A stretch of DNA of 64,000 nt, taken from Flavobacterium sp. N2038 (GTDB lineage: Bacteria; Bacteroidota; Bacteroidia; Flavobacteriales; Flavobacteriaceae). Shown piece by piece: positions 1 to 10,466 of the stretch (positions within the stretch are counted from its first letter, which is position 1; every line of letters starts with the position of its first letter). The translations under genes were made by a program, and so were the position numbers. The notes beneath the pieces were generated by a model, which made no database searches, was not told the DNA's origin, and saw nothing but the letters and a program-made list of their open reading frames with translations. The stretch lies in assembly GCF_025947185.1 (NCBI RefSeq), contig NZ_CP110001.1:2914001-2978000 (forward strand). Direction: 5' to 3'.

Positions 1-479
1 AACTGGTAAATACAGGCAAGCTGAAAATAACATTCTCTATTCCTGAAAAATATGCTACACAGGTAAATAATGGTTCAAACATTGAGTTTACCGTTTCAGG
101 TTCAAACAAAGTATACAATGCAAAAATATATGCTATTGAGCCAGAAGTAGCTGTTGCAACCCGTACTTTACAAATTCGGGCTATTGCAGAGAATGTTGAC
201 GGAAAACTCTTCCCCGGAACATTTGCTGATGTAAAATTGCCATTAAATATTATTAAAGATGCCATTGTTGTGCCATCTGAAGCAATAGTACCGATACAAG
301 ACGGAAAAAAAGTTTTCATCTCAAATATGGGTAAAGCAAAAGAAGTTATGGTTGAAGCAACAACCCGTACAGATGCTTCGATCTTAATTTTATCCGGATT
401 AAAAGCTGGTGATACACTCGTAACAAGTGGTGTTATGTCATTAAAAAATGATGCTCCAATAAAAGTTAAAGTAAAGTAA
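1..479 (+). CDS. RND efflux periplasmic adaptor (HlyD/MexE-like), C-terminal part
   Basis: The reading frame is open from base 3 to the stop at 477-479, so this is the end of a gene starting left of the window. The visible part reads as the beta-barrel and membrane-proximal domains of an HlyD-type membrane fusion protein: segments such as LFPGTFADVKL and VVPSEAIVPIQDGKKVF are typical of RND adaptors, and the tail VTSGVMSLKNDAPIKV is the usual end. Such adaptors sit in the periplasm and bridge the inner-membrane RND pump to the TolC-like channel. The permease and channel follow in order on the same strand, so this is the first known gene of a tripartite efflux operon. A shorter internal start at 237 is possible but would cut the domain. 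Confidence 0.88.
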   Translation, partial: LVNTGKLKITFSIPEKYATQVNNGSNIEFTVSGSNKVYNAKIYAIEPEVAVATRTLQIRAIAENVDGKLFPGTFADVKLPLNIIKDAIVVPSEAIVPIQDGKKVFISNMGKAKEVMVEATTRTDASILILSGLKAGDTLVTSGVMSLKNDAPIKVKVK

Positions 480-608
480 TTTTTGGTTTCAGATTAAAAA
501 ATCTAAAATCATTTAAAATAATATAGTCATAGATTTTTAGAGATAGAATTTAGGTTTTATTGATAAATCTAAAATCAACAATCTAAGATCTAAAATCATA
601 AATTATAT

Positions 609-3600
609 ATGAGTTTATCAACCACAAGTATAAGGAGACCCGTTTTAACCATTGTACTGAATCTTTTGATTATTTTATTCGGTTTTATTGGTTATACCTT
701 TTTGGGTGTACGTGAATTTCCTTCGATTGATCCGGCACAGGTTTCGATAAGAACCAATTATACCGGAGCCAATTCTGATATTATCGAATCACAAATTACA
801 GAACCGCTTGAAAAAGCCGTAAATGCCATAGACGGAATCCGAAATATTACTTCATCCAGTAATCAGGGAAGCAGCAATATTACAATCGAGTTTAATCTGG
901 ACAAAGATTTAGAAGAAGCCGCAAATGATGTGCGTGACAAGGTTTCACAAGCAATCAGAAGTTTACCTCAGGATATCGATGCTCCACCAGTAGTGTCTAA
1001 AGCAGATGCTGATAGTGATGCTATTATTTCGATGACTGTACAAAGTGATACACGAAATTCCTTAGAATTAAGTGATTATGCCGAAAATGTAATTTCGCAA
1101 CGATTAGAAACCATACCCGGCGTAAGTGGTGTTCAGATTTGGGGACAAAAACGTTATGCCATGCGTTTATGGATTGATCCTGCAAAATTAACTGCTTATA
1201 GCTGTACCGTTGCTGATGTTCGTACAGCGCTAAACGCACAAAATGTCGAATTACCTTCAGGAAAATTAACAGGAAACAATACCGAACTAACGGTTAAAAC
1301 TGTGGGAAATCTTTCTAAACCGAAGAATTCAATAATATTATCATTCGTACAGACGGAGATAAAATTGTTCGTTTCAGCGATGTCGGAATTGCCTCTTTAG
1401 GTCCTGAAAATATAGAAACAAAACTAAGTCAGTCCGGTTTACCAATGATTGGTTTAGCCATTGTCCCAATGCCGGGAGCCAATTATTTAGATATTTCTTC
1501 TGAGTTTTATAAAAAATACGAAGCCTTAAAAAAGGATTTACCAAAAGATATCAAACTGAATATTGCACTTGACAATACTATTTTTGTAAAGAAATCAGTA
1601 CTCGAAGTTGCCGAAACCTTAGGTATTTCGATTGTTTTGGTAATCATTATCATCTATTTATTCTTTAGAGACTGGGCGATTGCTTTCAGACCCTTAATTG
1701 ATATTCCTGTATCGTTAATTGCAACATTTTTTATCATGTGGCTTTTTGGGTTCTCCATCAACGTATTGACTTTACTGGCAATTGTATTGGCTACCGGTTT
1801 AGTGGTAGATGATGGAATTGTAGTAACCGAAAATATCTTCAAAAAAGTAGAAGAAGGAATGTCACCAATTGAAGCTGCGATCAAAGGATCAAATGAGATT
1901 TTCTATGCCGTAATCTCGATCTCTGTTACTTTGGCAGCAGTATTCTTACCTGTTATTTTCTTAGAAGGTTTCGTAGGTCGACTCTTTAGGGAATTTGGTG
2001 TTGTAATTGGTGCCGCAGTTTTAATCTCTGCCTTTGTATCCCTGACTTTAACGCCAATGTTGAATGCTTATTTAATGAAAGGCGGCGAACAAAAAAAATC
2101 AAAATTCTATATTAAAACTGAACCATTTTTTGAAAAAATGAACAGTAGTTATGCTGAGGCTCTAACAAAATTCATGGATAGAAAATGGATTAGTTTCCCA
2201 ATTCTTATAGTTTGTTTCGGATTGATTTATTTATTTTTTACCATACTCCCAAAAGAAACTGCTCCTTATGATGACAGAAGTTCTGTTACGATGCGTATGA
2301 CAACACCTGAGGGTTCCTCTTACGAATATACAGATCGTTTTATGCAGGAGATTTCTAAATTGGTAGACGATTCGATTCCGGAGAAAAAAGTGAGTTTGGT
2401 TATTACGGCACCTGGTTTTGGAGCTTCGGCAACCAATACTGGTTTTATCAGGCTTTCATTAAAAGAACCCGATGAGAGAAAACTTTCTCAAAAGGATATT
2501 GCAGATAAATTAACCAAATGGACTAAAAAATATCCTGAGGCAAAAACTGCAGTAATTCAGCAGCCTACAATTGCTGTAAACAGACGTGGTGGTTTACCAA
2601 TTCAGTATATTATTCAGGCTCCGAATTTTGAAAAACTGAGAGAAAAAATCCCGGTGTTTATGGAAGAAGTGGGCAAAAGCGATGTTTTTTCTACTACAGA
2701 TGTAAACTTAAAATTTAACAAACCTGAAATCAATGTTAGTATCAATCGCGAAAAAGCAGAAAGTTTAGGTATTTCGATCTTAGATATAGCGCAAACTTTA
2801 CAACTTTCTTTAAGCGGACAACGTTTTGGTTATTTCATTAAAAACGGAAAACAATATCAGGTTATTGGTCAGTTTGATCAAAAAGACCGTTCTAAGCCTT
2901 TGGATTTAACGTCAATGTTTGTAAAAAACAATAAAGGTCAATTAATACAAATGGACAACGTTGTCAATGTAGAAGAACAAAGTAATCCACCTCAGTTGTA
3001 TCATAATAACCGATACATGTCGGCTACGGTTTCTGCAGGTTTAGCGCCCGGAAAAAGTATCAGCGACGGTATTCAGGAAATGGACAGAATTAAGGCTAAA
3101 GTTTTGGACGAAAGCTTTACAACCGATTTAAGTGGAGAATCGAGAGATTTTGTCGAAAGTAGTTCTAATACTTCTTTCGCTTTTGGATTGGCATTATTAC
3201 TTATCTTTTTGATTCTGGCGGCTCAGTTTGAGAGTTTTATCGATCCGTTTATTATTATCTTAACCGTGCCTATGGCAGTTGCAGGAGCTTTATTCTCACT
3301 TTGGTTATTCAATCAGACCTGGAATATTTTTAGTCAGATTGGTACTGTAATGCTTATTGGTCTGGTTACTAAAAATGGTATCTTAATTGTTGAATTTGCC
3401 AATCAGCTTCGAGAACAGGGAAAACCAAAATTAGAAGCCATTTTAGAAGCCTCAGAAGCACGTTTACGTCCTATTTTAATGACGAGTTTAGCAATTGCCT
3501 TAGGAGCATTACCAATTGCAATGTCACTTGGAGCAGCCTCTACAAGTAGAATCGGAATGGGAGTTGTAATTGTTGGAGGAACAATTTTCTCTCTGGCGCT

Positions 3601-3706
3601 GACTCTTTTTGTAATTCCGGCTATTTATTTAATGTGGTCCAAAGCCAGAAAACATTATCCGGAATTTGACCATATTGACGAATACGAAAAAGAAAGTATA
3701 AAATAA
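609..3706 (+). pseudogene. RND efflux permease (AcrB/MexF-like), split by a one-base frameshift
   Basis: Two adjoining frames, 609-1400 and 1445-3706, together spell one RND permease of about 1030 residues. The first ends in a spurious tail. Continuous homologous coding resumes in the other frame at 1322, just after the codon begun at 1320, as if one base were missing after cc at 1320-1321. Family hallmarks are present: N-terminal signature (SIRRPVLTIVLNLLIILFG), porter domains, the proton-relay motif GLVVDDGIVVTENI near 1796-1837 and the later lysine motif GLVTKNGILIVEF near 3360-3400. It would pump drugs or other amphiphiles using the proton gradient. The break is not in a long homopolymer, so it may be a real mutation or an assembly error. 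If real, the pump is dead although the rest of the gene looks intact. Confidence 0.9.
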
Positions 3707-3770
3707 AAGCTAAAAATCAGGAACTCTATTCTTTATACAGTTCCTGATTCTTTGGTAAAAGAAAATAAAT

Positions 3771-5081
3771 ATGACTATTAAAAATTTATACAGCACTTTA
3801 CTCCTTCTCTTCTTATGCATTATACAAGCAAATGCACAGGAAGTTTTGACTATAGAGGATGCTACAAAAATTGCTCTTGAGAATAATTTCGAAATTAAAA
3901 TTGCCAAGAATAATTCAAAAATCAGCGAGACGAATGTTACGATTGGAAATGCCGGAATGTTACCTTCTGCAATAGCTTCTATTACAGACAATAACAGCAT
4001 TACCAATTCATCGCAAACACGTCAGGACGGAACAACTACTTCCTTAGACAATGCCAAAAACAACAGCTTAAATTATGGTGTAAGCCTTGGCTGGACTGTT
4101 TTTGACGGAATGAAAATGTTTGCCAGACTAGATCAGTTAAAAGAACTACAAAAATTAGGCGATTCAGAATTAAGAAGAACTGTTTTAATAAAAATAGTTC
4201 AGGTAAATTCCGCTTACTACGATCTTGTACAGCAACAACATCAATTGGCCGCTCTGGATACCACAATTGTAATTTCGAAGCAAAGATTAACATTAGCACA
4301 AAACCGTTTCAGCATAGGAAAAGCTTCAAAATTAGAAGTTTTAAATGCTCAGGTTGATTTAAATTCTGATCAGGTTGCCTTATTGAGACAAAAAGAAACG
4401 TATGCAAATGCCAAAATCTTACTAAACCAATATCTGGCACGCGATCCCAAAATCAACTATACAGTGACTGATTTAGTAACCGTAAATGATGCTTTAAATC
4501 TGACCGAACTATCAGAACTTGCTCATAAACAAAATCCGGCTGTAGAAGCCCAAATTATCAACAAACGAATTGCTGAATTGCAATTAAAACAAGTAAAAGC
4601 AGATCGTTACCCGGTTGTAAATTTAACCTCAGGATACAATTTTACAGAAAGTCAGTCCAGTTTAGGTTTTACGAGTCAGGCTTCATCAAGAGGTTTAAAT
4701 TATGGCTTTAATGCTACTTTAAATATATTTGACGGTTTTAATCAGCATCGAAATGAAAAAGTAGCAAAACTTGAAATCGAAAACTCTCAGATTGCTATAG
4801 AACAGCAAAACATGATTTTGGATACTCAGTTAAGTACCGCTTTTCAAACGTATTTAACCAATTTAGAATTAATCGGATTAGAAGAAGATAACGTTACAAT
4901 TGCCAAACAAAACTTAGACATTACCTTGGATAAATTTAGAATCGGAACCATTACAACTCTTGATTTCAGAACTGCTCAGTTAAATTATGTCAATGCAAAA
5001 GTACGCTACAGCAATGCACAATATCAGGCAAAATTATCTGAAATTGCCTTGAGAGAATTAGCTGGTAATATTAATTTTTAA
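3771..5081 (+). CDS. TolC family outer-membrane efflux channel
   Basis: This 436-residue protein begins with a Sec signal peptide (MTIKNLYSTLLLLFLCIIQANA) and then carries two outer-membrane-efflux-protein repeats, at about 25-215 and 235-430. Each has the long helical stretches typical of TolC (for example LTLAQNRFSIGKASKLEVLNA and LDITLDKFRIGTITTLDFRTA). The length is normal for the family. It follows the RND permease after 64 bases on the same strand and should form the exit duct of the same tripartite pump in the outer membrane. The ATG at 3771 gives the complete signal peptide. Confidence 0.92.
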   Translation: MTIKNLYSTLLLLFLCIIQANAQEVLTIEDATKIALENNFEIKIAKNNSKISETNVTIGNAGMLPSAIASITDNNSITNSSQTRQDGTTTSLDNAKNNSLNYGVSLGWTVFDGMKMFARLDQLKELQKLGDSELRRTVLIKIVQVNSAYYDLVQQQHQLAALDTTIVISKQRLTLAQNRFSIGKASKLEVLNAQVDLNSDQVALLRQKETYANAKILLNQYLARDPKINYTVTDLVTVNDALNLTELSELAHKQNPAVEAQIINKRIAELQLKQVKADRYPVVNLTSGYNFTESQSSLGFTSQASSRGLNYGFNATLNIFDGFNQHRNEKVAKLEIENSQIAIEQQNMILDTQLSTAFQTYLTNLELIGLEEDNVTIAKQNLDITLDKFRIGTITTLDFRTAQLNYVNAKVRYSNAQYQAKLSEIALRELAGNINF

Positions 5082-5110
5082 ATTAAATTTGTTTCAAAAA
5101 ACAAGCATAA

Positions 5111-5974
5111 ATGATCGCATATAATACCAAAGAGTGGTTTACTTTTATCTTCCATTTTCATAAATCTGACACCATCAGACAATTATTCCCTGTAATGATT
5201 GGTATTGGTATTTACTCCGGACTTGTAGGCTATTCTGAAATTATTTATTTTGATATTGACCAAAACCATTATCTCAAAAATATTCCGATAATGCACGGAA
5301 TATTAGGTTTTGTAATTTCGCTTTTATTAGTTTTCAGAACCAATACTGCCTATGATCGCTGGTGGGAAGCTAGAAAATTATGGGGTGGTTTAGTCAATAA
5401 TAGCCGTAATTTTGCCATAAAACTTTCGGCTATTTTAAAAGACGAAAATGACCGCAAATTTTTCAGAAAATTTATTCCGGCTTATGCCTCTATTTTATAC
5501 AAGCATTTAAACAATTCAGACACAGCAAAACAGCTTTTTGAAGATGTTGATTTAGAACTTGATCACCATAAACACAAGCCCAATCAGGTAAAAAGAATGA
5601 TGTATCATAAAATTAATGATTTGTATGATGCAAAAAAAATCAGTGGTGATCAGTTAATCATTCTAAATGCCGAACTGGTTGCCTTTACTGATATTTGCGG
5701 TGCCTGTGAACGAATAAAAAACACTCCTATTCCCTACTCTTACAGTGCCTTTATCAAGAAGTTTATCTTTTTCTACATTATGACTTTGCCTTTTGGATAT
5801 TCATTAAGTTTAGGTTATTATGTAGTTCCGGTTGTTGTTTTTATCTTTTATGTTTTGGCCAGTTTAGAATTAATTGCCGAAGAAATCGAAGATCCTTTTG
5901 GTGATGATGAAAACGATCTTCCTATTAAAAAAATATCCGAAAACATCAAAAAGCATGTTGAAGAACTGATTTAA
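5111..5974 (+). CDS. Bestrophin family protein (YneE/UPF0187-like channel)
   Basis: This 287-residue inner-membrane protein has hydrophobic segments near residues 25-42, 58-75, 222-240 and 240-258 and the bestrophin-family signature FRTNTAYDRWWEARKLWG at 75-92. Bacterial bestrophins are pentameric ion channels; the transported ion here cannot be read from the sequence. It starts 29 bases after the TolC gene on the same strand, so it may be read through from the efflux operon, although a functional link is only inferred. The acidic tail (EEIEDPFGDDENDLP) is also typical of the family. Confidence 0.88.
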   Translation: MIAYNTKEWFTFIFHFHKSDTIRQLFPVMIGIGIYSGLVGYSEIIYFDIDQNHYLKNIPIMHGILGFVISLLLVFRTNTAYDRWWEARKLWGGLVNNSRNFAIKLSAILKDENDRKFFRKFIPAYASILYKHLNNSDTAKQLFEDVDLELDHHKHKPNQVKRMMYHKINDLYDAKKISGDQLIILNAELVAFTDICGACERIKNTPIPYSYSAFIKKFIFFYIMTLPFGYSLSLGYYVVPVVVFIFYVLASLELIAEEIEDPFGDDENDLPIKKISENIKKHVEELI

Positions 5975-6045
5975 TAAAACGTTAAATCTGATGGTATTAC
6001 ATATATTTTTATTAAATTTAAGACATCTTCAAAACTTTAATAAAA

Positions 6046-6969
6046 ATGCAGAATCAACGTGTTTTAATCCATCCGCCTCAATTATCGAATGAAAAATCAT
6101 TAAAAACACTTGTTGAAAACAGGAGTGTTTACACGCTGAACAACTGCGAATTAAATCTTTTTGAGACTTACGAATCTTCTAAACTGGTTCCGTTAAAATT
6201 TAATGATTTTGTGGTAACAAGTATGTTGCGTGGCAAAAAAATCATGCATTTATTTGATGATCCCGGTTTTGATTATTTGCCCGGAGAAACTGTCGTTATT
6301 CCTTCAAATATTGAGATGAAAATAGATTTTCCGGAAGCTTCAAAAGAAAATCCGACGCAATGTCTTGCTTTAGCCATTGATAATAGTAAAATTAACGACA
6401 CTTTAAATTTTTTAAATGAACGCTATCCCAAAGAAGGCAGCAATACATATTGGCAATTAAACTATCAGAATTATTTTTTTTACAATAATATTGATCTTGC
6501 CACAACAATCAATAAACTAATTAAGGAGTGTACCAGTACTTCTATTACCAAAGATGCGCTGGCTGACTTAACTTTACAGGAATTATTAATCCGAATCATT
6601 CAGACTCAAACCGCAAAATCTATTGATGAAGGGCTTAAAATTTCTTCCAGCAACCCTATTTTTGAAGTTACTGAATTCATCAAACTAAATCTTAAAGAAA
6701 ATATAAGTCTAAAAATATTAAGTGAGAAGGCTTGTATGAGCACAACTTCATTCTACCGCTTTTTTAAACGTGAGTTAGGCATGAGTCCAATTGAATATGT
6801 TTTGAATGAAAAAATTAAACATGCCAAAAAATTACTTAGGAATCCCGGAATCCAAATAAACGAAGTGTGTTATTTATCCGGTTTTGAAGATGCAAACTAT
6901 TTTACCCGATTGTTTAAAAAACACGAAGGAATTACGCCAAAACAGTATCAGTTGCTTTATGTTAACTAA
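6046..6969 (+). CDS. AraC family transcriptional regulator
   Basis: The 307-residue protein has an N-terminal ligand-sensing region (about 1-190, AraC_N type) and a C-terminal AraC/XylS double helix-turn-helix (about 205-305), including ISLKILSEKACMSTTSFYRFF and INEVCYLSGFEDANYFTRLFK. Both DNA-binding helices are intact, unlike the AraC gene at 15.9 kb. It converges on an operon of DUF779 protein, alcohol dehydrogenase and aldehyde dehydrogenase. An AraC regulator beside such genes usually responds to an alcohol or aldehyde; here that is inference from position. The direct repeat AATAGCAC at 10243 and 10264 upstream of the aldehyde dehydrogenase is a candidate binding site. Confidence 0.9.
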   Translation: MQNQRVLIHPPQLSNEKSLKTLVENRSVYTLNNCELNLFETYESSKLVPLKFNDFVVTSMLRGKKIMHLFDDPGFDYLPGETVVIPSNIEMKIDFPEASKENPTQCLALAIDNSKINDTLNFLNERYPKEGSNTYWQLNYQNYFFYNNIDLATTINKLIKECTSTSITKDALADLTLQELLIRIIQTQTAKSIDEGLKISSSNPIFEVTEFIKLNLKENISLKILSEKACMSTTSFYRFFKRELGMSPIEYVLNEKIKHAKKLLRNPGIQINEVCYLSGFEDANYFTRLFKKHEGITPKQYQLLYVN

Positions 6970-6983
6970 GTTTTTTTTTAGGT

Positions 6984-7136
6984 ACAAAGGCTCAAAGTAA
7001 CAAAGGCTCAGAGCTTTCTTAATCTTTAAGTCTCAGATTAGAATGCATTCTAAAAAATACTGTTTAAACATAACTAAGATTCAACGATACAAATGCAAAA
7101 TCTTTGTCCCTTTGCAACTTTGTCTCTCTGAGCCTT
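6984..7136. repeat. Long imperfect inverted repeat between convergent genes
   Basis: The left arm carries the direct repeat CAAAGGCTCA (6985-6994 and 7001-7010). AAGGCTCAGAG at 7003-7013 is perfectly complementary to CTCTGAGCCTT at 7126-7136, with more partial pairing between AAAG- and CTTT-rich arms. It lies between the AraC gene and the convergent DUF779 gene and overlaps the latter's stop codon. It may end transcription from both sides or be a dispersed intergenic repeat. Confidence 0.55.
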
Positions 7137-7509
7137 AAAGAAAAATTTTTACACTCTCCAAATCCTTCTCCTCTTCTTCGGTAAAAATTCTGTATTCGAT
7201 TTGAAAAGTCTTTTTGAGCGGAGTTTCTAATGAAAAACCACCAACACCAAAAGCATCAATTACTTTAAGGGTAAAATGCGAATGTTTCCAATATTCGTAC
7301 AAGTCATTATCAATCCAAAATTCTGCATCTTCTATCGTTCCTATACAAACATCGCCAGTTCGCTGATAGTAACTGCCTTTTTCAAAACATTGCGGCTGAG
7401 TTCCCTCACAGCATCCTCCGGCCTGGTAAAACATTAAATCGCCATGTTTTTCCTTTAGAATTCTGATTAATTCAATTGCTTCTTTTGTTGCATCTAATCT
7501 CTTTATCAT
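7135..7509 (-). CDS. DUF779 domain-containing protein
   Basis: This 124-residue protein matches the DUF779 family in length and in its conserved cysteine motif GGCCEGTQPQC at residues 31-41, followed by an aromatic and acidic C-terminal half (FWIDNDLYEYW). DUF779 proteins are often encoded beside aldehyde and alcohol dehydrogenases; their biochemical role is not established. The cysteine pairs suggest metal or thiol chemistry, which is inference. It is the last gene of the minus-strand operon, 67 bases after the alcohol dehydrogenase. The ATG at 7507-7509 is the only sensible start. Confidence 0.9.
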   Translation of the reverse strand: MIKRLDATKEAIELIRILKEKHGDLMFYQAGGCCEGTQPQCFEKGSYYQRTGDVCIGTIEDAEFWIDNDLYEYWKHSHFTLKVIDAFGVGGFSLETPLKKTFQIEYRIFTEEEEKDLESVKIFL

Positions 7510-7576
7510 GACTCAATAATTTTAAAAAAAGCAGTAAACTTATCATTATAAATTTACCGCTTTTTTGCATTACCAA

Positions 7577-8611
7577 TTAAATATTTGCAATATCAAGAAC
7601 GACTCGTCCTTCAATTTGTCCTTTCTTCATTTTATCAAAAACGTTATTAATATTTTCGAGTTTTTCAGAAGTTACAGTGGCTTTTACTTTTCCTTCGGCA
7701 GCAAATTCTATTGCTTCTTTCATATCCTTACGGGTACCAACAATAGAACCCCGAATTGTAATCCTGTTTAAAACCGTATCAAAAATTGATAAATCAAAAG
7801 TACCTGGAGGAAGTCCGTTAAGTGCCATTGTACCTTTTCTTCTTAATGTTTCAAGACCTTGCTTAAAAGCTATAGGAGAAACTGCTGTTATCAATGCCCC
7901 GTGCATCCCACCGACTTCCTTTTTTAAATATTCTCCAGGATTTTGATTCATTGCATTTACGACCAAATCGGCACCTAGCCTTTTTGCTAAGTCAAGCTTA
8001 TCATCGGCAACATCAATTGCCGCAACGTGCATTCCCATTGCCTTTGCATATTGTACAGCAACATGCCCCAGGCCACCAATTCCAGAAATAGCAACCCATT
8101 CTCCGGGTTTTACCTCTGTTTCTTTAAGCCCTTTATAAACCGTAACTCCGGCACAAAGTATGGGAGCCATTTCTATAAAATTTACATTTGAAGGAAGAAT
8201 TCCAACATATCTGGCATCTGCAATTACAAATTCTGCAAAACCACCATCAACACTGTAACCTCCATTCTGTTGGCTATCACATAAAGTTTCCCATCCTGTA
8301 ATACACTGATCACAGCCACCACATGCGCTATAAAGCCACGGAACACCAACAGCATCTCCTTCTTTTACATTTTTTACGTCCTGCCCCACAGCGGCGACAT
8401 AACCAACTGCTTCATGCCCAGGGATTAGTGGCATTTTTGGTTTTACAGGCCAATCCCCTTCAACAGCATGCAAATCAGTATGACAAACTCCACTTGCGAT
8501 AACTTTTACAAGGATCTCATTTCTTCCTGGTCGTTTTACTTCTACTTCTTCAATTTTTAAAAGAGAACCAAATTCTCTAATAACTGCTGCTTTCATCGTT
8601 TTTGGTAACAT
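7577..8611 (-). CDS. Zinc-dependent alcohol dehydrogenase (AdhP-like)
   Basis: A medium-chain dehydrogenase of 344 residues from the chosen start ([15 protein letters not shown]). Catalytic zinc ligands are Cys43, His66 and Cys153. The structural zinc site uses Cys97, Cys100, Cys103 and Cys111 (CGGCDQC...C), and the NAD-binding glycine motif GIGGLG is near 177-182. It oxidises primary alcohols to aldehydes or does the reverse. An upstream ATG at 8653 would add 14 residues unlike the family's N-terminus, so 8611 is preferred; 8596 is also possible. It sits between the aldehyde dehydrogenase and the DUF779 gene on one strand, consistent with alcohol to aldehyde to acid conversion. Confidence 0.93.
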   Translation of the reverse strand: MLPKTMKAAVIREFGSLLKIEEVEVKRPGRNEILVKVIASGVCHTDLHAVEGDWPVKPKMPLIPGHEAVGYVAAVGQDVKNVKEGDAVGVPWLYSACGGCDQCITGWETLCDSQQNGGYSVDGGFAEFVIADARYVGILPSNVNFIEMAPILCAGVTVYKGLKETEVKPGEWVAISGIGGLGHVAVQYAKAMGMHVAAIDVADDKLDLAKRLGADLVVNAMNQNPGEYLKKEVGGMHGALITAVSPIAFKQGLETLRRKGTMALNGLPPGTFDLSIFDTVLNRITIRGSIVGTRKDMKEAIEFAAEGKVKATVTSEKLENINNVFDKMKKGQIEGRVVLDIANI

Positions 8612-8686
8612 AACAAAGATTGATTTATGAGCATAATAAATTGTTTTTATCATGCTTGATTTATAAAAAATAAGAGTGTTGTTTTC

Positions 8687-10192
8687 TTAGAAGAAACCTA
8701 ATTTCTTTTTATCGTAGGAAATAAGCATATTTTTGGTTTGACGGTATTGACTCAACATCATTTTGTGATTCTCACGACCAATTCCGGATTGTTTATAGCC
8801 GCCAAATGGTGCTCCGGCCGGATAAGAATGATATTGATTGATCCAGACACGTCCCGACTGAATTGCTCTTGGAACCTGATATATTTCGTGTGCATCACGT
8901 GTCCATACTCCCGCGCCAAGCCCGTACATGGTATCGTTTGCAATTTCGATTGCCTCTTCGGTAGTTTTAAAAGTTGTAACAGCTAGTACTGGTCCAAAAA
9001 TTTCTTCCTGAAAAATTCTCATTTTGTTATGTCCTTTAAACAACGTTGGTTTGATGTAATAACCACCATCAAGTTCTCCTCCCAGTTTATTTTCATCTCC
9101 TCCGGTTAATAATTCTGCACCTTCTTCTTTACCCAATTTGATGTAAGACATGATTTTTTCTTTCTGCACTATCGAAGTCTGTGCTCCAATCATAGTCGAT
9201 TTATCCAATGGATTTCCTGCTATTATAGCTTCAGTCCTTTCGATAACCTTAGCAATAAACTTATCGTAAATGTCTTCATGAATTAACAATCGCGAAGGAC
9301 AAGTACAGATCTCGCCCTGATTTAAAGCAAACAAAACAGCACCTTCAATCGCTTTATCAAAGAAATCATCATCATGATCTGCTACAGACGGAAAGAAAAT
9401 ATTTGGTGATTTCCCTCCTAACTCCAGAGTAACCGGAATAATATTTTCGGTCGCATATTGCATTACCAAACGCCCGGTTGTTGTTGATCCTGTAAATGCA
9501 GCTTTAGCCACTTTTTTGTTTGTTACCAACGGACGTCCAAGTTCTGCACCAAAACCATTTACGATATTTAAAACACCCGCAGGAAGAATATCTCCAATTA
9601 ATTCCATTAAAACCATAATGGAGATTGGAGTACTTTCGGCAGGTTTTAAAACAATAGTATTTCCTGCTGCCAAAGCCGGAGCTATTTTCCATACCGCCAT
9701 TAAAATCGGGAAATTCCACGGAATAATTTGTGCTACAACACCAAGAGGTTCACTTAATGCAATTGAAACAGTTTGCGAATCAAGTTCTGCAATTGAACTT
9801 TCTTCAGCACGAATTACTCCGGCAAAATATCTAAAATGATCAATTGCAAGCGGAATATCTGCCGCAAGTGTTTCGCGAATTGGTTTTCCGTTATCTATGG
9901 TCTCTACAGTTGCGATGTATTCAAGATTGTCTTCTATTTTTTGCGCAATTTTATTGAGTAAAATACTTCGTTCTGTTACAGATGTTTTTTCCCATGTTTT
10001 AAATGCCTCATGCGCTGCATCTACTGCTTTCTCAAGATCTTCTTTTCCGGAATGTGCTGCTTTTGTAAATACTTTTCCATCAATAGGAGAAACAACATCA
10101 AAATACTCTCCTGACACAGGCGCAGTAAATTTTCCATTTATATAATTGTCATATTTTGCCTTAAAGTCAGGTCTTTTTGCCGTTGTGCTCAT
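8687..10192 (-). CDS. NAD-dependent aldehyde dehydrogenase (AldB/ExaC-like)
   Basis: A 501-residue aldehyde dehydrogenase. The general base is Glu257 in [10 protein letters not shown] and the nucleophile Cys296 in [16 protein letters not shown] near 158-162 belongs to the cofactor site. The GEICTCPSR form resembles the AldB/ExaC group that oxidises acetaldehyde and similar short aldehydes. An in-frame ATG at 10261 would add 23 residues that do not match the family, so [10 protein letters not shown] at 10192 is preferred. It is the first gene of the operon with alcohol dehydrogenase and DUF779. The direct repeat upstream (10243-10271) overlaps the longer-start option and looks like a regulator site, which also favours the shorter start. 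Confidence 0.93.
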   Translation of the reverse strand: MSTTAKRPDFKAKYDNYINGKFTAPVSGEYFDVVSPIDGKVFTKAAHSGKEDLEKAVDAAHEAFKTWEKTSVTERSILLNKIAQKIEDNLEYIATVETIDNGKPIRETLAADIPLAIDHFRYFAGVIRAEESSIAELDSQTVSIALSEPLGVVAQIIPWNFPILMAVWKIAPALAAGNTIVLKPAESTPISIMVLMELIGDILPAGVLNIVNGFGAELGRPLVTNKKVAKAAFTGSTTTGRLVMQYATENIIPVTLELGGKSPNIFFPSVADHDDDFFDKAIEGAVLFALNQGEICTCPSRLLIHEDIYDKFIAKVIERTEAIIAGNPLDKSTMIGAQTSIVQKEKIMSYIKLGKEEGAELLTGGDENKLGGELDGGYYIKPTLFKGHNKMRIFQEEIFGPVLAVTTFKTTEEAIEIANDTMYGLGAGVWTRDAHEIYQVPRAIQSGRVWINQYHSYPAGAPFGGYKQSGIGRENHKMMLSQYRQTKNMLISYDKKKLGFF

Positions 10193-10242
10193 AATTACTT
10201 TTTTTTGATTCTTCTCAAAATTAGTTTCATCTACTGAAACAG

Positions 10243-10271
10243 AATAGCACTTTTCGTTCATCTAATAGCAC
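10243..10271 (-). promoter_or_regulatory. Direct repeat AATAGCAC, 21-bp phase; candidate AraC operator
   Basis: AATAGCAC occurs at 10243-10250 and again at 10264-10271, so the half-sites are 21 bp apart, two helical turns. They lie about 50-80 bases upstream of the preferred aldehyde dehydrogenase start. AraC-family proteins bind direct half-sites with this phasing; assignment to the regulator at 6046 is inference. Confidence 0.5.
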
Positions 10272-10429
10272 AAAAATTACATATTTGATTTTATAACACT
10301 CTTTTACTACTATTTTATTATTTTTTTAAGAGATAAATTATTTAAAACACACTTTTGAAAACTTTTTACCTGATTACAAGCCTCTTAAAAAAACCAAATA
10401 AATTCTTTCTTACTACAATTCGCAATTCT

Positions 10430-10437
10430 TATATTTG
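10430..10437 (+). promoter_or_regulatory. -7 element (TATATTTG) of the pheT promoter
   Basis: TATATTTG matches the Bacteroidota -7 consensus TAnnTTTG and ends 29 bases before the pheT ATG. The -33 element is weak (a TTT/TTC-rich stretch near 10403-10408). This places transcription start a few bases ahead of a short leader. Confidence 0.6.
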
Positions 10438-10466
10438 TATCCTCAATACAAGAATAATAAACTAAC

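Noticed and set aside
1024..1239. Minus-strand frame opposite the RND permease
   Set aside because: Shadow of a well-supported gene on the other strand.
9504..9839. Frames opposite or within the aldehyde dehydrogenase
   Set aside because: Out-of-frame shadows; residue composition is unlike a real protein and the enzyme is intact.
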